The notes beneath the pieces are model-generated. The model did not search any database. It saw nothing but the letters and a program-made list of their open reading frames with translations, and was not told the DNA's origin. A program made the position numbers and the translations under genes. Of a DNA stretch of 64,000 bases, positions 1 through 11,194 are shown piece by piece; within the stretch, counting starts at the first letter, position 1, and every line of letters starts with the position of its first letter. The DNA lies in assembly GCA_039090855.1 (NCBI GenBank), contig CM077007.1, positions 20,633,515-20,697,514 on the forward strand. Reading direction: 5' to 3'. Origin of the DNA: Macrothele yani (lineage: Eukaryota; Arthropoda; Arachnida; Araneae; Macrothelidae).

Positions 1-87
1 GAGATAGTAAAGCCAGATTTACTGGACACACAACAACAGATACAAAGATGAAACGATTGACCCTGCGACTTGCGGAACACGCAGACA

Positions 88-632
88 TCAATAGTTCGTG
101 TGGCCCCCATGACTGGCAATAACGGCCGCTACACGCCGCGGCATCGAACGAAAGAGGCTTTGGATGTGGGCTTGGGGTATGTCGGTCCCCGCTGCTTCCA
201 CACGTTGCCACAGTTCATCAGGAGTTTTATGCCAATTATACCAGTTGCAGAGAATAAAATGCCGATCAGCGACCAGACGTGTTCGATGGGCGACATATCG
301 GGAGAACAGACGGGCCACGGCAGCAGTGACACCTGGTGGGCCGTGAAGAATTGTTGCACGACGCGTGCCACGTGCGGGCGCGCATTGTCCTGTTGAAACG
401 TGGCCGCTGGCAGGTCCTGCAGGTAAGGGAGGACTACAGGCTCCAAAACGTTGGAGATGTAGCGGTGGCTGTTGAGTGTACCGGCGATGCGTACCAGAGG
501 GGTGCAAGTGTCATATCCAATTGCGCCCCAAACCATAACGCCAGGCGACGGAACGGTATGGCGATGCATAATGCAGGCGTCATACAGTAAAATGAGTAAA
601 AATTTATGTGATTTCATAAAAAACCCGGTCAT
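88..632 (-). pseudogene. Tc1-like transposase, C-terminal DDE fragment
   Basis: On the minus strand two overlapping frames together give the C-terminal half of a Tc1-like (DD34E/D) transposase. Visible are VMVWGAIGYD, then FQQDNARPHVA holding the second catalytic Asp, then CSPDMSPIEHVW around the third acidic residue. The frame is lost near 230-260 and continues in another frame with WQRVEAAGTDIPQ and RRVAAVIASHGGHTNY, a typical family C-terminus. The N-terminal helix-turn-helix half and both terminal inverted repeats are absent, so this is a dead, 5'-truncated copy. The enzyme family does cut-and-paste transposition at TA sites. Confidence 0.85.
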
Positions 633-676
633 TCTGAATATTTCTACGCAAACCGCGTAGAAATAATCAGAATGAC
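628..676. repeat. Short inverted repeat (hairpin)
   Basis: Two 22-base arms (628-649 and 655-676) are complementary with one mismatch around a 5-base loop. It lies directly upstream of the truncated transposase and may be a leftover transposon end or MITE tip. Function unknown. Confidence 0.7.
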
Positions 677-821
677 ATTACTGTCAAAGCTCCTCGAGTT
701 ATTACGTTTACAAAATGTGCAAGACTTTTGGATCACCCGGTATATTAATTCATTTAGGTTATTGCTCTTTCGTAAACAATATTTTTAGTTTTTCCATTGG
801 GAGCAAAAATGTAGACTTTTA

Positions 822-878
822 GGATTGCCAACCCTTCAGCATGCGACGTAGAGTTGCATGCTCAAGAGTTGGCAATCC
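822..878. repeat. Inverted repeat with 23-base arms
   Basis: Arms 822-844 and 856-878 begin with GGATTGCCAAC and end with the reverse complement, with two mismatches and an 11-base loop. No coding sequence is near. It could be a tiny MITE or a transposon-end dimer. Confidence 0.65.
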
Positions 879-953
879 ATGAGATAGTGTACCAAATTTG
901 GTCAATCTAAATTGAAAATTATAGATTTGTATTGCGGACCTACAAACAAGCAT

Positions 954-954
954 T

Positions 955-1022
<68 letters not shown>

Positions 1023-1025
1023 TAT
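954..1025. repeat. (AT)n microsatellite
   Basis: About 70 bases of alternating AT immediately precede a Tc1 element end. TA is the Tc1 target dinucleotide, which fits insertion at the edge of the tract. Confidence 0.95.
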
Positions 1026-2254
1026 ACACTGAAGTGCCAAAAAAATTGGGAAGGGTGCTAACATTTCCATCACATGCCATCATACCTATATACTGCAAAT
1101 AATATCATCCACAAACAACGCATATATGGAGGTATACATCTCCACAAGCTCAAGTAGTAGCATTCGCAGTTCAGATGGCAGCTTATCAGGATTTAAGCGA
1201 TTTCAAACGTGGTATGATAGTCGGCGCCCAGAGATGGTCACTCCATCTCGGATATTACCACGAAATTTTAATTTACACGTTCAACAATTTCAAGGGTGTA
1301 CCTGGACTACACAAACTCTCGGAAAACATCCAGAGTGCGAGACCGATGTGGCCGTAGAAAAGCCCTAGACGATCGTGGACAGCGGTGTCTGGCACGCATC
1401 GTAACATGCGACCTGCGTGCAACTTTACTACCGCTAATCACAGCGCAATTCAATGCTGGAAACGTTAGCAGCATCAGAGTTCGGACAGTGAAACGTTCCC
1501 TGTGTTCTATGGAGTTCCGGAGCAAACGACCCACCCGGGTGCCATTGCTGACCCGACGACACAAGGCTGTGTGCCTCGCCTGGGCTCGGGAACACCACCT
1601 TTGGACGCAAGATGACTGGAAACGTGTATCTCGGTCCGACGAATCGCGGTACCAACTATTTCGGGCAGATGGCCGATTCCGGGTGTAGCGACAACCCCAC
1701 GAGGCAGTGAATCCCGCATGCCTACGAAGGACAGTGCAGGCTGGGGGTGGCTCTGTTATGGTGTGGGGTGTTTTCAGCTGGCACGCTTTAGGACCTCTCA
1801 TATGTCTACAGACCGCTCTGGCCAGTGAAGACAGCGTAACCATCGTTGGAGATCATTTGCACCGGTTCATGTCATGAAACCATTCCGACGGGTACGACCT
1901 CTTTCAACACGACAATGCGCCACCGCACACGTCCACAGTCGCCGGATTATGTCAGAGGGAATGTTACACGGAGTTTAGAATTCTGACTTGTCCCCCTCTT
2001 TCGCCGGATTTAAGGCCATCGAACACATTTGGGATGGTGTTCAACATGCAGTCAATGCCAGGAATCCTCCACCGGCGAATATTACGGAATTACGGGACAC
2101 TCTTCAGGAAGCATTGTGTGCACTGTCTCCACAGTACTAAAGAGAGCTCGTGGAGTCCACGTCCCGTAGCGTTGCTGCCATTATTCCGATCGCGAGGAAG
2201 ACCAACGCGATATTAGAGAGGTATCCCAGTTTGTTTGTTTTTCAATTCAGTGTA
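1026..2254 (+). mobile_element. Tc1-like DNA transposon, decayed (family Tc1-a)
   Basis: The left end reads CACTGAAGTGCCAAAAAAAT and the right end, near 2229-2254, is a poor reverse complement finishing in TTCAGTG. About 1.2 kb lies between them with one transposase fossil, the usual size for Tc1 elements. A second copy of the same family is on the minus strand at 57909-59094, and the two share the N-terminal region, the catalytic region and the sequence next to the stop codon. Confidence 0.8.
1175..2216 (+). pseudogene. Tc1-like transposase fossil (Tc1-a copy 1)
   Basis: The protein is readable across three frames. It starts MAAYQDLSDFKRGMIVG (helix-turn-helix region), continues with LDDRGQRCLARIVT, then TRRHKAVCLAWAREH and WKRVSRSDESRYQLF with the first catalytic Asp. 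After a stop near 1686 come GGGSVMVWGVFSWHA and, after a stop near 1875, LFQHDNAPPHTSTVA with the second Asp. The SPDL motif remains but the frame shifts just after it. Several stops and frameshifts make it non-functional. The family cuts and pastes DNA in the nucleus. Confidence 0.85.
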
Positions 2255-2723
2255 TATATATGTGTGTATACAAAAACGGAAGTATCACCAATCTTCGTTT
2301 CTAAAATTTGTGTTACCCTAATTTTGTTTACTGGAGTATCTGGATTGCTGGCAGTTCTTCATGTGATGATGTTCTGCCTCCCTGGTCCTGAAAGATTACA
2401 GAGACCGGTTCTTCCGGGGGATGGTGGGGGGGACAGTTTGATTATCATTTGTTAGTTTGGTTTTTTCTGTTTGAAATTGGTTAGGGCAAATATTATAATT
2501 TTTGTTAGATAGGTTTCTAGTATTTTTTGTCGCGTTCTTTTTTTTTTTTTTAGGCTTTCTACTTATATACAGTATATAGTTCTTCATATTTTTATACATA
2601 AAAGCGGAATATATTATTATGCATGACTATTCAAGCAGAGATAACTGTCTGTTAATAAAAATGCTATATTACTTTCTGTAAAACTTGGCATGTTTATATG
2701 GCTGATGTACCGACTTTTCACTT
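2255..2723. other. AT-rich spacer, nothing recognised
   Basis: T-rich and AT-rich sequence with short homopolymers and no coding signature on either strand. A pyrimidine-rich run ending in CAG at 2715-2726 resembles a plus-strand splice acceptor, but every frame after it closes within a few codons. Confidence 0.5.
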
Positions 2724-2916
2724 TCAGGTACTGAGCTCATGAGGAGCTGAATGTCTGAAGAAGCTGCAGATTATTTCTAACCTTGGATTTTTAGCTTGAA
2801 GAGCAAAGAAAGCTGGCATAGCTGCATCTGTTGCACTCAAATTCGGTGCTTCATTCCATCCATCAAAACCATATTTCATCGCTAGTGTGTATTTGTTTAC
2901 CAAATCCATCAGACAC
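2724..2916 (-). CDS. Candidate host exon, unrecognised protein segment
   Basis: This minus-strand frame encodes about 62 residues including MKYGFDGWNEAPNLS and MPAFFALQAKNPRLE, then a stop. Composition looks protein-like rather than random: few repeats, balanced charged and aromatic residues. Upstream on the minus strand the sequence reads GCTACAG then GTGTCTG, a plausible splice acceptor at 2917-2918. It would be a last exon or a fragment of one. I do not recognise the family, and no partner exon could be tied to it nearby. It could equally be a fossil of an unknown transposon gene or a chance ORF. Confidence 0.3.
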
Positions 2917-3204
2917 CTGTAGCATATTAGGTTCTTGAGTACGTGAAGTAATAAAATTTGTCAGTGCGAAACTAAGGATCATTCTGTTTTTTACATAAAA
3001 TACCTATATTCAATCAATCTTGCTTACTGTATTTATTTTGCGTGACTGATTTTTGAATTCTGTTATGTTGCTGTGCGTAACATTAATCTAACATTCTATA
3101 TTAATTTTCGAAAAACAAAAAAGGAGAAAGCATAACTTTCTTCTAAAAGTTTCTGCTCTATAAAAGATGTTTATTTCCTTCGACTGCTATAAGTTTATGC
3201 TGTT

Positions 3205-3355
3205 TGTTACGAGAATGGGCCTTATGTGTGATACTGCGAGTGGGATACAGACCATTGGCCTTTTTGCATACAGACTTCTCCCGTGGAGTCTTCTGTAAAC
3301 TGTTTGCCTTGATATTGCGGCCTCCGTAGAAGAGAGCTCCTGCAGAGTTGCAGAG
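3205..3355 (-). pseudogene. Tc1-like transposase fragment
   Basis: About 45 codons on the minus strand match the end of a Tc1 DNA-binding domain: LQELSSTEAAISRQTVYRRL followed by SLYAKRPMVCIPL. That is the second helix-turn-helix and the linker before the catalytic core. Nothing of the catalytic domain follows. It is followed at lower coordinates by AT-rich DNA and at higher coordinates by a GC-rich segment and poly-T. Confidence 0.75.
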
Positions 3356-3707
3356 GCGTAACTAGTGTGGGGCGGCTGCTCCGGGCGCAACTCTATGGAG
3401 GGCGCAAAAATTATTGCTTTCAATTTAATTAAAACATTAGTACCCGTTTTTTTTTTTTTTTTTTTTTGTTTTTTGCGTCATGCTCCGTCACATTTGCATT
3501 AAATATGTTTCGGTAACCATTGCAGCTTAAAAGTGGCATTTCTTCTTCAAAATGTTAAGGGGATGTTAGTTGCTTACATTCAGAAATGAAGTCGCCGTTG
3601 TATAGATCGTCCAACTTAAAGAAGAACTGCGGTTTTTGTCGACAGCAGTTTTTCGTACTTGCAAGATAAAAATGTCTTTCACATTGTTGAAGATCCTCTA
3701 GGAGGCG

Positions 3708-3795
3708 CTCCGGTGGCATAGTGATCTAAGCGCTGTCTTCTGACCATTCGTCTTAGATGGAACCGGATTCAAATCCCATGAGGCATGGATGTTGT
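3708..3795 (+). mobile_element. SINE-1 head, interrupted by another SINE-1
   Basis: A tRNA-like head (GGTGGCATAGTGATCTAAGCG and a B-box-like GGATTCAAATCCC) runs into GAGGCATGGATGTTGTG. At this point another SINE-1 is inserted. Its body resumes at 4012 after a duplication of ATGGATGTTGTG. Confidence 0.75.
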
Positions 3796-4011
3796 GGCCG
3801 CCCCGGTGGCGCAGTGGTCTAAGGCGTTGGCCTCTGATCATTCGTCCGAAAGGGATCCGGGTTCGAATCCCGGTGAGGCATGGATGTTGTGTTTGTCTTA
3901 CGGCACTGGCTCTCTCCCTTCCCTGGAACCAGTGACCCTAAATTAGGGACGGGCGACTGCTTATAGCCCATTGAGTTGCTCACGGTGGTCGTTAAACCTC
4001 CAATAAAAAAA
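3796..4011 (+). mobile_element. SINE-1, full length, nested in another SINE-1
   Basis: This is the reference copy of the main SINE. Its tRNA-like head carries A-box sequence GGCGCAGTGGTCTAAGG and B-box GGTTCGAATCCC, with a long variable arm like a type II (Leu/Ser) tRNA. A conserved body follows: TGTTGTGTTTGTCTTACGGC, CCCTTCCCTGGAACCAGTG, GGGACGGGCGACTGCTTATA and GGTGGTCGTTAAACCTCCAA, ending in an A-rich tail. SINEs are Pol III-transcribed, non-coding and mobilised by LINE enzymes. The flanking ATGGATGTTGTG duplication marks the target site. Confidence 0.9.
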
Positions 4012-4216
4012 ATGGATGTTGTGTTTGTCTTACGACACTGGCTTCTGATTGTTCTTCCAACATGGGTCCAGGTTCGAATGCTGTGAGGCTGGGATGTTGT
4101 GTTTGTCTTACAGTACTGGCTCTCCCTTCCCTGGAGTCAGTGCCCCTAAATTAGGGAAGGACGACTGCATATAGCCCATCTAGTTCACGGTGGTCGTTAA
4201 ACCCCCAAACAAACAA
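4012..4216 (+). mobile_element. SINE-1 body continuation, rearranged
   Basis: After the nested copy the older SINE-1 resumes with ATGGATGTTGTGTTTGTC. It then contains a second B-box-like stretch (GTCCAGGTTCGAATGC) and a second body start, so two heads or a partial duplication are present. It ends with GGTGGTCGTTAAACCCCCAA. Confidence 0.7.
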
Positions 4217-4551
4217 TTCTCTGGGAAATATTCGATCATTCTTGTGACTGCGAGACGCAAATGCCAGTTGCATTCGGTCAGTTTGATGTACGGAAGATCC
4301 GAACTCTACAAACAGTTTGCAAAGGCTGTACAAACACTTGCAGTTTGATATGACATTAATCTTGTGTCGCGCAGTGTAGACTTATGTACGAGTATATACA
4401 TAACTATTAAATCAGTAATATATATATACATTTATTTAACTACGGAATTAGTAATAATGTAGGCAGTGGCGCAATATTTCACGGTTTGCCCCGGGCAAAA
4501 CAAGAAAAAGCAGAAATGCCCACCCTATCAGTGAATATGAAGCTGCGCGTA

Positions 4552-4777
4552 GCCGCAGTGGTCTAAGGCGTTGGCCTCTGATCATTCGTCCGTAAAGGGG
4601 TCCGGGTTCGAATCCCGGTCAGGCATGGATGTTGTGTTTGTCTTACGGCACTGGCTCTCTCCCTTCCCTGGAACCAGTGACCCTAAATTAGGGACGGGCG
4701 ACTGCTTATAGCCCATTGAGTTGCTCACGGTGGTCGTTAAACCTCCAATCAAAAAAAAAAAAAAAAAAAAAAAAAAA
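4552..4777 (+). mobile_element. SINE-1 copy with 13-bp TSD
   Basis: The head lacks the first few bases (starts GCCGCAGTGGTCTAAGGCG), the body is intact, and it ends in about 27 A. GAAGCTGCGCGTA at 4539-4551 is repeated exactly at 4778-4790, a target-site duplication of the length made by LINE machinery. Confidence 0.9.
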
Positions 4778-5100
4778 GAAGCTGCGCGTAAAGAACGTCA
4801 ACTCCCATTGAGATAATATAAAGCAGGCGATATCAGCGCCCCATGTCCTGGTAGCTTATGTGCTCTGCCGGAAAGCAAACATCCAGGAACAAAGGGCGTT
4901 AGGGACTACGGCAACGGAGCTTTTCTTCGATACATGATTTTCTCCGATTTGATGACTATTTGCTTAGCGCAGTTTTTTTCAGTTGTTTGTTTTTTGATAT
5001 CCTGCCCGTTCCTTATTTTGGTGAAACAAATATGCAATCATAATTAATACTATTTGAATGAAATTTAGCAAATTTTATAGTTAGGCCTAAGAATAGGTAC

Positions 5101-5327
5101 GCCGCCCCGGTGGCGCAGTGGTCTAAGGCGTTAGCCTCTGATCATTCGTCCGTAAGGGGTCAGGGTTCGAATCCCGGTCAGGCATGGATGTTGTGTTTGT
5201 CTTACGGCACTGGCTCTCTCCCTTCCCCTGGAACCAGTGACCCTAAATTAGGGACGGGCGACTGCTTATAGCCCATTGAGTTGCTCACGGTGGTCGTTAA
5301 ACCTCCAATCAAAAAAAAAAAAAAAAA
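5101..5327 (+). mobile_element. SINE-1 copy with near-perfect TSD
   Basis: Full-length copy from GCCGCCCCGGTGGCGCAG to the A tail. AGAATAGGTAC before it matches AGAATCGGTAC after it with one mismatch. Confidence 0.9.
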
Positions 5328-5411
5328 AGAATCGGTACAAAATGAAGACAATCCGTAGTATTTGGCATTTCTAAAAATGTTTCAGTAAGACAAGAGCAAA
5401 CAAAAACTAAG

Positions 5412-5601
5412 CCAGCCCGTGGCTTATGACCAGTCGTCTGGGTTCGAATCCCGTGAGGCATGGCTGTTGTGTTTAAACGTCTTACGGCACTGGTTCTCTC
5501 CCTTACCTGGAACCAGCTGCCCTAAATTAGGGACAGGCGACTGCTTATAGCCCATTGAGTTGCTCACGGTGGTCGTTAAACCTCCAATTAAAAAAAAAAA
5601 A
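5412..5601 (+). mobile_element. SINE-1 copy, 5'-deleted
   Basis: The A-box half of the head is gone. The B-box (GGGTTCGAATCCC), body and short A tail remain. A short AAACG insertion sits at the TTTGTCTTACGG junction. Confidence 0.85.
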
Positions 5602-6254
5602 GCTTTAACCAACGCGATTGGCGCACCAAACTAACATCAGATTTGCAAAGTGATTATGTTACCGAAAAGACAACAATCGCGTGCTGTGAGTAGCTCGGCT
5701 GGCGTCCTATAGCACATAGCCCGTAACACTGACCTAGAAGAATTGAAGTCAACAAAAGAACAAACACGTCTGCTCCGGCATCAGCCTGTATGTTGCTTTC
5801 TGTGCACTGCATCTTGTAATCCAGGATACGTCGGCGCTAGTTACGTCTCGCCGAGCCTTAACTTCTCAGTTATTGACCCTATGACCGGTATTAGTATCTT
5901 AACGGCGAGCTATTAAGAGACTAATACCGGTCGTTTTGCCTTCTTGTAGCTTGGCGTTCTTGTCCCTGCTTTCTAGTTATTGTTCCGGTTTCTCGGAACT
6001 ATCTCCGGAGGTCAGAGACCACTTGCCTCGACACATTCTGCCATCCTGGTACCACAGCTTGCGATTGCCCTGCTTCCATTCTATCGATCGCTCTCCAACA
6101 CAAAGAATCTTCTAAACGATGGTGTGGACCCATTCTTCCACTAACAGTCCAACTCCGGCTTTAATTGCCGCACCGCGCACAGAACAACGTTTGTCATGGT
6201 CGCGTGTCTACCAGCTCAATGACCTACGGTCGTCGTTTGCACGTCTCCATTTTT

Positions 6255-6446
6255 TAAAAAAAATTTTGATTGGAGGTTTAACGACCGCCGTGAGAAACTC
6301 AATGGGCTCCTAATTTAGGGTTACTGGTTCCAGGGAAGGGAGAGAGCCAGTAACGTAAGACAAACGCAACATTCATGTCTCACCGGGATTCGAAACCGGA
6401 CGAATGATCAGAAGCCATCGCTTAGACCACTGCACCATCGGGGCGG
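6255..6446 (-). mobile_element. SINE-1 copy, minus strand
   Basis: Reverse-complement copy: T-rich end, GATTGGAGGTTTAACGACC, then body and head ending in CACCATCGGGGCGG. Part of the GCTTATAGCCC segment and part of the head near the B-box are deleted. Confidence 0.85.
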
Positions 6447-6875
6447 TACATATTTCCATAGGAGGTGCACAATGTTGTTTGGGCAAATCGACTTAGCGTT
6501 TCCCCTTTCACGTCTCTTAAAAAATCTTGACAATTGGTCGTCTCGTTTTGAACATATTCTTGAATTTGTATTTATCCCGTTAATTTTAAACACCACTGTA
6601 TTTTACTGATATTCGTGGTTAGCAGCCCTTTTTTACCCAAAAAGGCTATTGACCACGAATATCAGCGAAATACACTTTTTTGTTTGTTTGTTTCTCAGAA
6701 ACTCGGGCGGGAAGTAAAAGGATTGCTGGTTAGGGAATTAAAGAAAAGAACAAAAGAGGGGCTCGGTGAAGAGAAGAGACTGGTGGGTGGGGCCGGAGAA
6801 ATGGGAACAGAATGGCAGGAAGAAATACTGTCACGGTGCAAAGGATCAACGTGGATAGGAATGGTGGTGAAAAGG

Positions 6876-7104
6876 CCCTCCCCGGTGGCGCAGTGGTCTA
6901 AGCGATGGCTTCTGGTCATTTGTCCGAGATGGGTCCGGGTTCGAATTCCGGTGAGGCATGGATGTTGTATTTGTCTTTAGTCGCTGGCTCTCTCCCTTCC
7001 CTAGAACCAGTGGCCCTAAATTAGAGGTGGGCGATTGCTTATAGCCCACTGAGTTGCTCGCGGTGGTCCTTAAACCTCCAATCAAAAAAAAAAAGAAAGA
7101 ATTT
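6876..7104 (+). mobile_element. SINE-1 copy with 11-bp TSD
   Basis: Copy from CCTCCCCGGTGGCGCAG to the A-rich tail. TGGTGAAAAGG at 6865-6875 recurs at 7105-7115. It interrupts the 3' coding part of the minus-strand LINE, whose sequence reads on across both flanks. Confidence 0.9.
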
Positions 7105-7119
7105 TGGTGAAAAGGTGCA

Positions 7120-7760
7120 TCTTGAGGAAGAGGTGGTCATGACAGGAAAGCGACAGAAGAGAATGACGTCTAAGAGTACTGATGTATCGGCAATCGGATG
7201 AGATCACCAATGTGGATGGTTTGGAGTTTATGTTATATTGAAATAAGAGCTTGACCTCTGTGATAGAAAAGAATGAGCGTGGCAGCTGGGAGCCAGTGCA
7301 GAGTTCCAAAGAAAGCTATTGAAGAGTTATTGCACTGTGGTCGAAATTTAAAAGACTGCGGAAAGATCTTGGCAGGGATACCAAAGCGTCGGTGCGACAA
7401 CACGGTTGACAAGTGCGGTTCGACCGCCGGTGGAGACGATAGAGTGGACCTGAGACCAGGCACTAAGCATAGCGTCAAGGCGTTGTAGTGGTAGCCAGTT
7501 GAATGAGGTGGGGAAAGTAGGGGTCACAGGTGAGCCCCCAGGAATTTGGGTAAAAGCAAAGATCAGTAGACATTGATTTATATGTCAGTTCGACCCTTCT
7601 ATTGGCCACACCAAGGACCGGTAATTTTAGCTGGGTTTAGGCGGCGGTATCCCGCTGCTTGAAAATTCAGTTTTTGGATGATGATGGAAAGGTCGTCTAC
7701 CTAAGCACACACAGATATATCTTAACTGCGTCCAGTGGGAAGTCTGTGCTGCAATGTGAT
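7120..7760 (-). pseudogene. LINE reverse transcriptase palm and C-terminal remnant
   Basis: On the minus strand, VDDLSIIIQ followed by GYRRLNPAKITGPW at about 7630-7700 matches the RT catalytic box and the region after it in L1/Tx1-like elements. Further on, HRRFGIPAKI and FLNFDHSAIT type sequence and then poorly conserved text continue to the SINE at 7104. The frame is broken repeatedly. Upstream RT motifs are not readable. Confidence 0.5.
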
Positions 7761-7827
7761 GTCGCAAACCTGAAAGGAACGGTTCGAATGTGGGGGGGAG
7801 TTGTCCCTCAAGGAGAGAGTGGTGAGG

Positions 7828-7967
7828 GTCATTGATGTTGTGTTTGTCTTACGGCGCTGGTTCTCTCCCTTCCCTGGAGTCAGTGACCCTGAATTATGGA
7901 CAGGCTACTGCTTATAACCAATTGAATCGCTCATGGTGGTCATTAAACCCTCAATCAAAAAAAGAAA
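7828..7967 (+). mobile_element. SINE-1 body fragment
   Basis: Only the body is present (TTGATGTTGTGTTTGTCTTA through GTGGTCATTAAACCCTCAATC and a short A tail). The tRNA-like head is missing, as in 5'-truncated insertions. Confidence 0.8.
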
Positions 7968-8163
7968 GGGAACAACAGCCCTATCGAATACCAGATTTAA
8001 TGAAACAGGAGCAGTGGGCACTTAATAAAAACAGGAATTTCTGTAGAATGAATGAATTACTTGTATAAATAAGATGGAAACGGAATTGACTGAGAACATG
8101 GAAATCATTGCCATGGGGAAACTGTCAAAGGCTTGTTTCTGGTAGAGGGATTTTCTTTTCTTT

Positions 8164-8362
8164 TCTTTTTTTTTTTCTTGTTGGAGGTTTAACTACCACC
8201 GTGAGCAACTCAATGCAGTCGCCCGTCCCTAATTTAGAGCCACTAGTTCGAGGGAAGGGAAAGAGCCTGTGCCGGAAAACAAACACAACTTACATGCCTC
8301 ACCGAGATTCGAACCCATCTCGGACGATTGGTCACAAGCCAGCGCTTAAACCATGGCGGCAC
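8164..8362 (-). mobile_element. SINE-1 copy, minus strand, diverged
   Basis: Reverse complement of SINE-1 from the T tail to a head that reads CAAGCCAGCGCTTAAACCAT. Body identity is lower than in most copies, so it may be an older insertion. Confidence 0.8.
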
Positions 8363-9237
8363 TGTTCATCATGCTGGCAGGCCAGGAAAATTACATCACG
8401 GAGTACAATGTTGTCGTATATGGTGCGTGCTGGAGTATCGCAAGCTTGTGAAGGATAAGTAAGGAAAGGGAAAATGGGATTTCTGAGAAGAGACAGTACT
8501 TTCACAAAGCGTTTGTAATCGATGTTAAGGACTATAACTTCCCGCCAGTTTAAAAAACAAAAAATCCCCCCTCCTTGAAGTGAAGAGTGATCATCATCGA
8601 ATGAAGGAAAGTAGCAGGGAGAGAGTTTCCTTTTGAAATGTGGTCAACACAATTAACAAGGAACGGAAATAAGAGTCTCCTCTTCCATTTGGTCGAAAGA
8701 AGTTATGTAAAACGATGTAACTTTTTTTAATGAGAAAGGTTATGTAAAACGATAAGTTCAGTCGATCGTAACTGGGAGCTCTGGAGGTGGAGGAGCTACG
8801 AGGAGCAGTTTTGTTCTCATTAGTTTGGTGGGTTAAATCAAGGCATCTCCGAGATTATTAAGAATAGAAGGTAAGTCTACGAAATGCCAAGGTGAGTCTG
8901 GTGTCACGAAAGAGGGTGCAGCAAAGTCATTAATAAAATCAAGGTGAACATGTCAGCAAACAGCTCGGGATCGGTATGGTAGCACCGGTATTAGTCCGTA
9001 CTGTAGTTAGCTGGGTTGATTTGTGGCGCTATTTTTCAAGGGAAAGTAACCAGGAAGAAAGACAGTCAGCTTTTTCCAGAAAATCCATCTTCATTCGGAT
9101 TAAAGCTTTACGAGCGGTCAAGACATGGATATTTTTTTGAGTTTTTAAAAATAGAGTCCTAGGTCGTCAGTATCAAGTAGAAGCATGATAGCAGGTAAGT
9201 GAGCCGAACAATTTCAGTGAATTGGGAAACATGGAAG

Positions 9238-9448
9238 GAGTGGGGCAGTAGTCTAAGTGATGGCTTCTGATCACTCGTCCAAGATGGGTCTGCGTTCGAA
9301 TCTCGGTGAGGACTAAATATTGTGCTTTTCTTACGGCACTAGCTCTCTCCCTTCCCTGGAACCAGTGGCCCTAAATTAGGGACGGGCGACTGCTTATAGC
9401 CCATTAAGTTGCTCACGGTGGTCTTTAAACCTCCAATAAAAAAAAAGA
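9238..9448 (+). mobile_element. SINE-1 copy
   Basis: Head GGGGCAGTAGTCTAAGTGATG and B-box-like GCGTTCGAATCTC, then body and A tail with interspersed G. It lies just downstream, in LINE terms, of the endonuclease remnant. Confidence 0.85.
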
Positions 9449-9471
9449 AAAAGGAATAAGCGAAAGATTTT

Positions 9472-10230
9472 TTAAACCACCGTCACGTGAGTCTTGAGGG
9501 AAAGCCAGGCAGCAGTAATACCGATTGGAGGAGATATTGCAGGATCAGTGGAGGAGATAGTGAGAAGATCAGTAATTAAGTGACTGTGCGAAGCCTCTTT
9601 GAGAATACGGGAGTCAAGAGACCAGGAACAGAAATAACAAGAGCTCAGTACAGAAAGACGAACTCTAACATTAACAAAATAGTGGTCAGAGGAGATGCTA
9701 GGATGGTATTCAACATCGATGAGCAAAATCTGAAGATTCGGAGAGATGTAAACGCAATCAAGTCGGGCAGCTTTTACACCAGAACGAAGGTAACGAGTCC
9801 ACATGTGCGATCTGTTAGAAGGAAACTTATAATGATATGCGTCTTGTAATAAGATAGGATCGATCAAAGTTCGCGGCATGCGGATAACGGAGAAACAATG
9901 TTTTTTGGTGTTCAGACTCAGTTGCGGGGTAAAGAGTGCAGTTTAGGTCACCACCAATGAAAACGAAGTTCAGAAGATCAACCGCATGTAGATGTGATAT
10001 GAAAAGGGAGAAGATAGTACGGAATGCATCGATCTGGGGGGAGGGGGATGTAAATATTAAACAGATGAAACGCGACAGAGCGATATACATATATAGTAAT
10101 CAGGCACACAACCGTGTACCTGGATTGTGCTAAGATGAACAAAGAGGCTGCGGCTGATGGCGGTAGCAACTCTCGATCCACTATGCTGAGGCAAGTAGCT
10201 GTGGTAAAATATATATTCAAGGATTTCCAC
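9472..10230 (-). pseudogene. AP-type endonuclease domain of a LINE
   Basis: Two minus-strand frames give the second half of an exonuclease/endonuclease/phosphatase fold: FVFIGGDLNCTL (the D-x-N motif), then ARLDCVYISPNL, then VEYHPSISSDHYFVNVRV with the conserved S-D-H catalytic triplet. This enzyme nicks target DNA to prime LINE reverse transcription. Stops and a frameshift near 9830-9880 break it. Sequence up to about 10230 (LFILAQSRYTVVCL, FHLFNIYIPLPPD) fits the preceding beta strands. Confidence 0.75.
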
Positions 10231-11194
10231 GGTAACTTTGAATGTGAGCCGGTACCGTTGATCTCTCGTACAAAAAAAGAAGACAGAACTTTTTAGAGCA
10301 GGAGGTTGTTGGCCGAGAGTTAGAACATCCCCTGCAGTTTAGCGTGGAAAGACATGTCAAAGCAATAGACTATCTGGCCCTCGCAGGAGCTTGCTGTTCT
10401 ATCATGGAGTGAGAAAGATATGCTGAGAGCACCTCAATGAGACGGTCAGGCCTACGAGCCATCGATAGCCTCGGACCTCTTTTCAGACAGGTTTTGAAAT
10501 TGGACTTCCGAATGCTAGCGAGATGTTCTGATTGAGCAAGATGAGGCCCGTAAAATTGATAAGTCAGATTAATCATTTTTTGTGCAGATGAGGTCCGTAA
10601 ATTGATGTCAGATTAATGATTTTTTGTTTAAGTATTTGATTACTTGGTATTTAGAAAGTATAATTGCTTCCGTGAAGCTTTGACTGATGAGTTGTATTTC
10701 TGTAGAAGATATGGGTCATTCGTCTTGGTCGGACAGAGGAGGTGGAAGAAGCAACTGGGAAATTAATACCTCCAGTAGTCCAAACCTCAGGAGAGCTGGA
10801 AAAATCGAGATTAATGCCAATGTCCATTGGAGTAGAGCAATCAGTAGCGAGTCGCTTGGAGGCGAGGCAGTCATCCGCGGAGCAGGTGGAAACGCCTAAT
10901 GAACCAGAGATGACTGCAGATGCAAAGTTGTATTGTTTACATGAGGGAGCTTTCAATTTATCTCACGATCCTTCGGCTTTGGAGGAGGTGATCATAGCAG
11001 ATTTGGAGTTGGATTGGGTGCAGAAAGGTTGCCTGATGGTGATTTAGTTGGTACTGGAGGAAAAGGAGGAATATTGGCAACAACAGCGCAGCTTTCAAAG
11101 ACAGGAGGTAGTGCTTGGAGAGCCTGTGCTTCGGCATAGAGGGTATATTTATGTGATGCGATTCGATCTCCATGGCAGACAGAGGGTCATTCAT

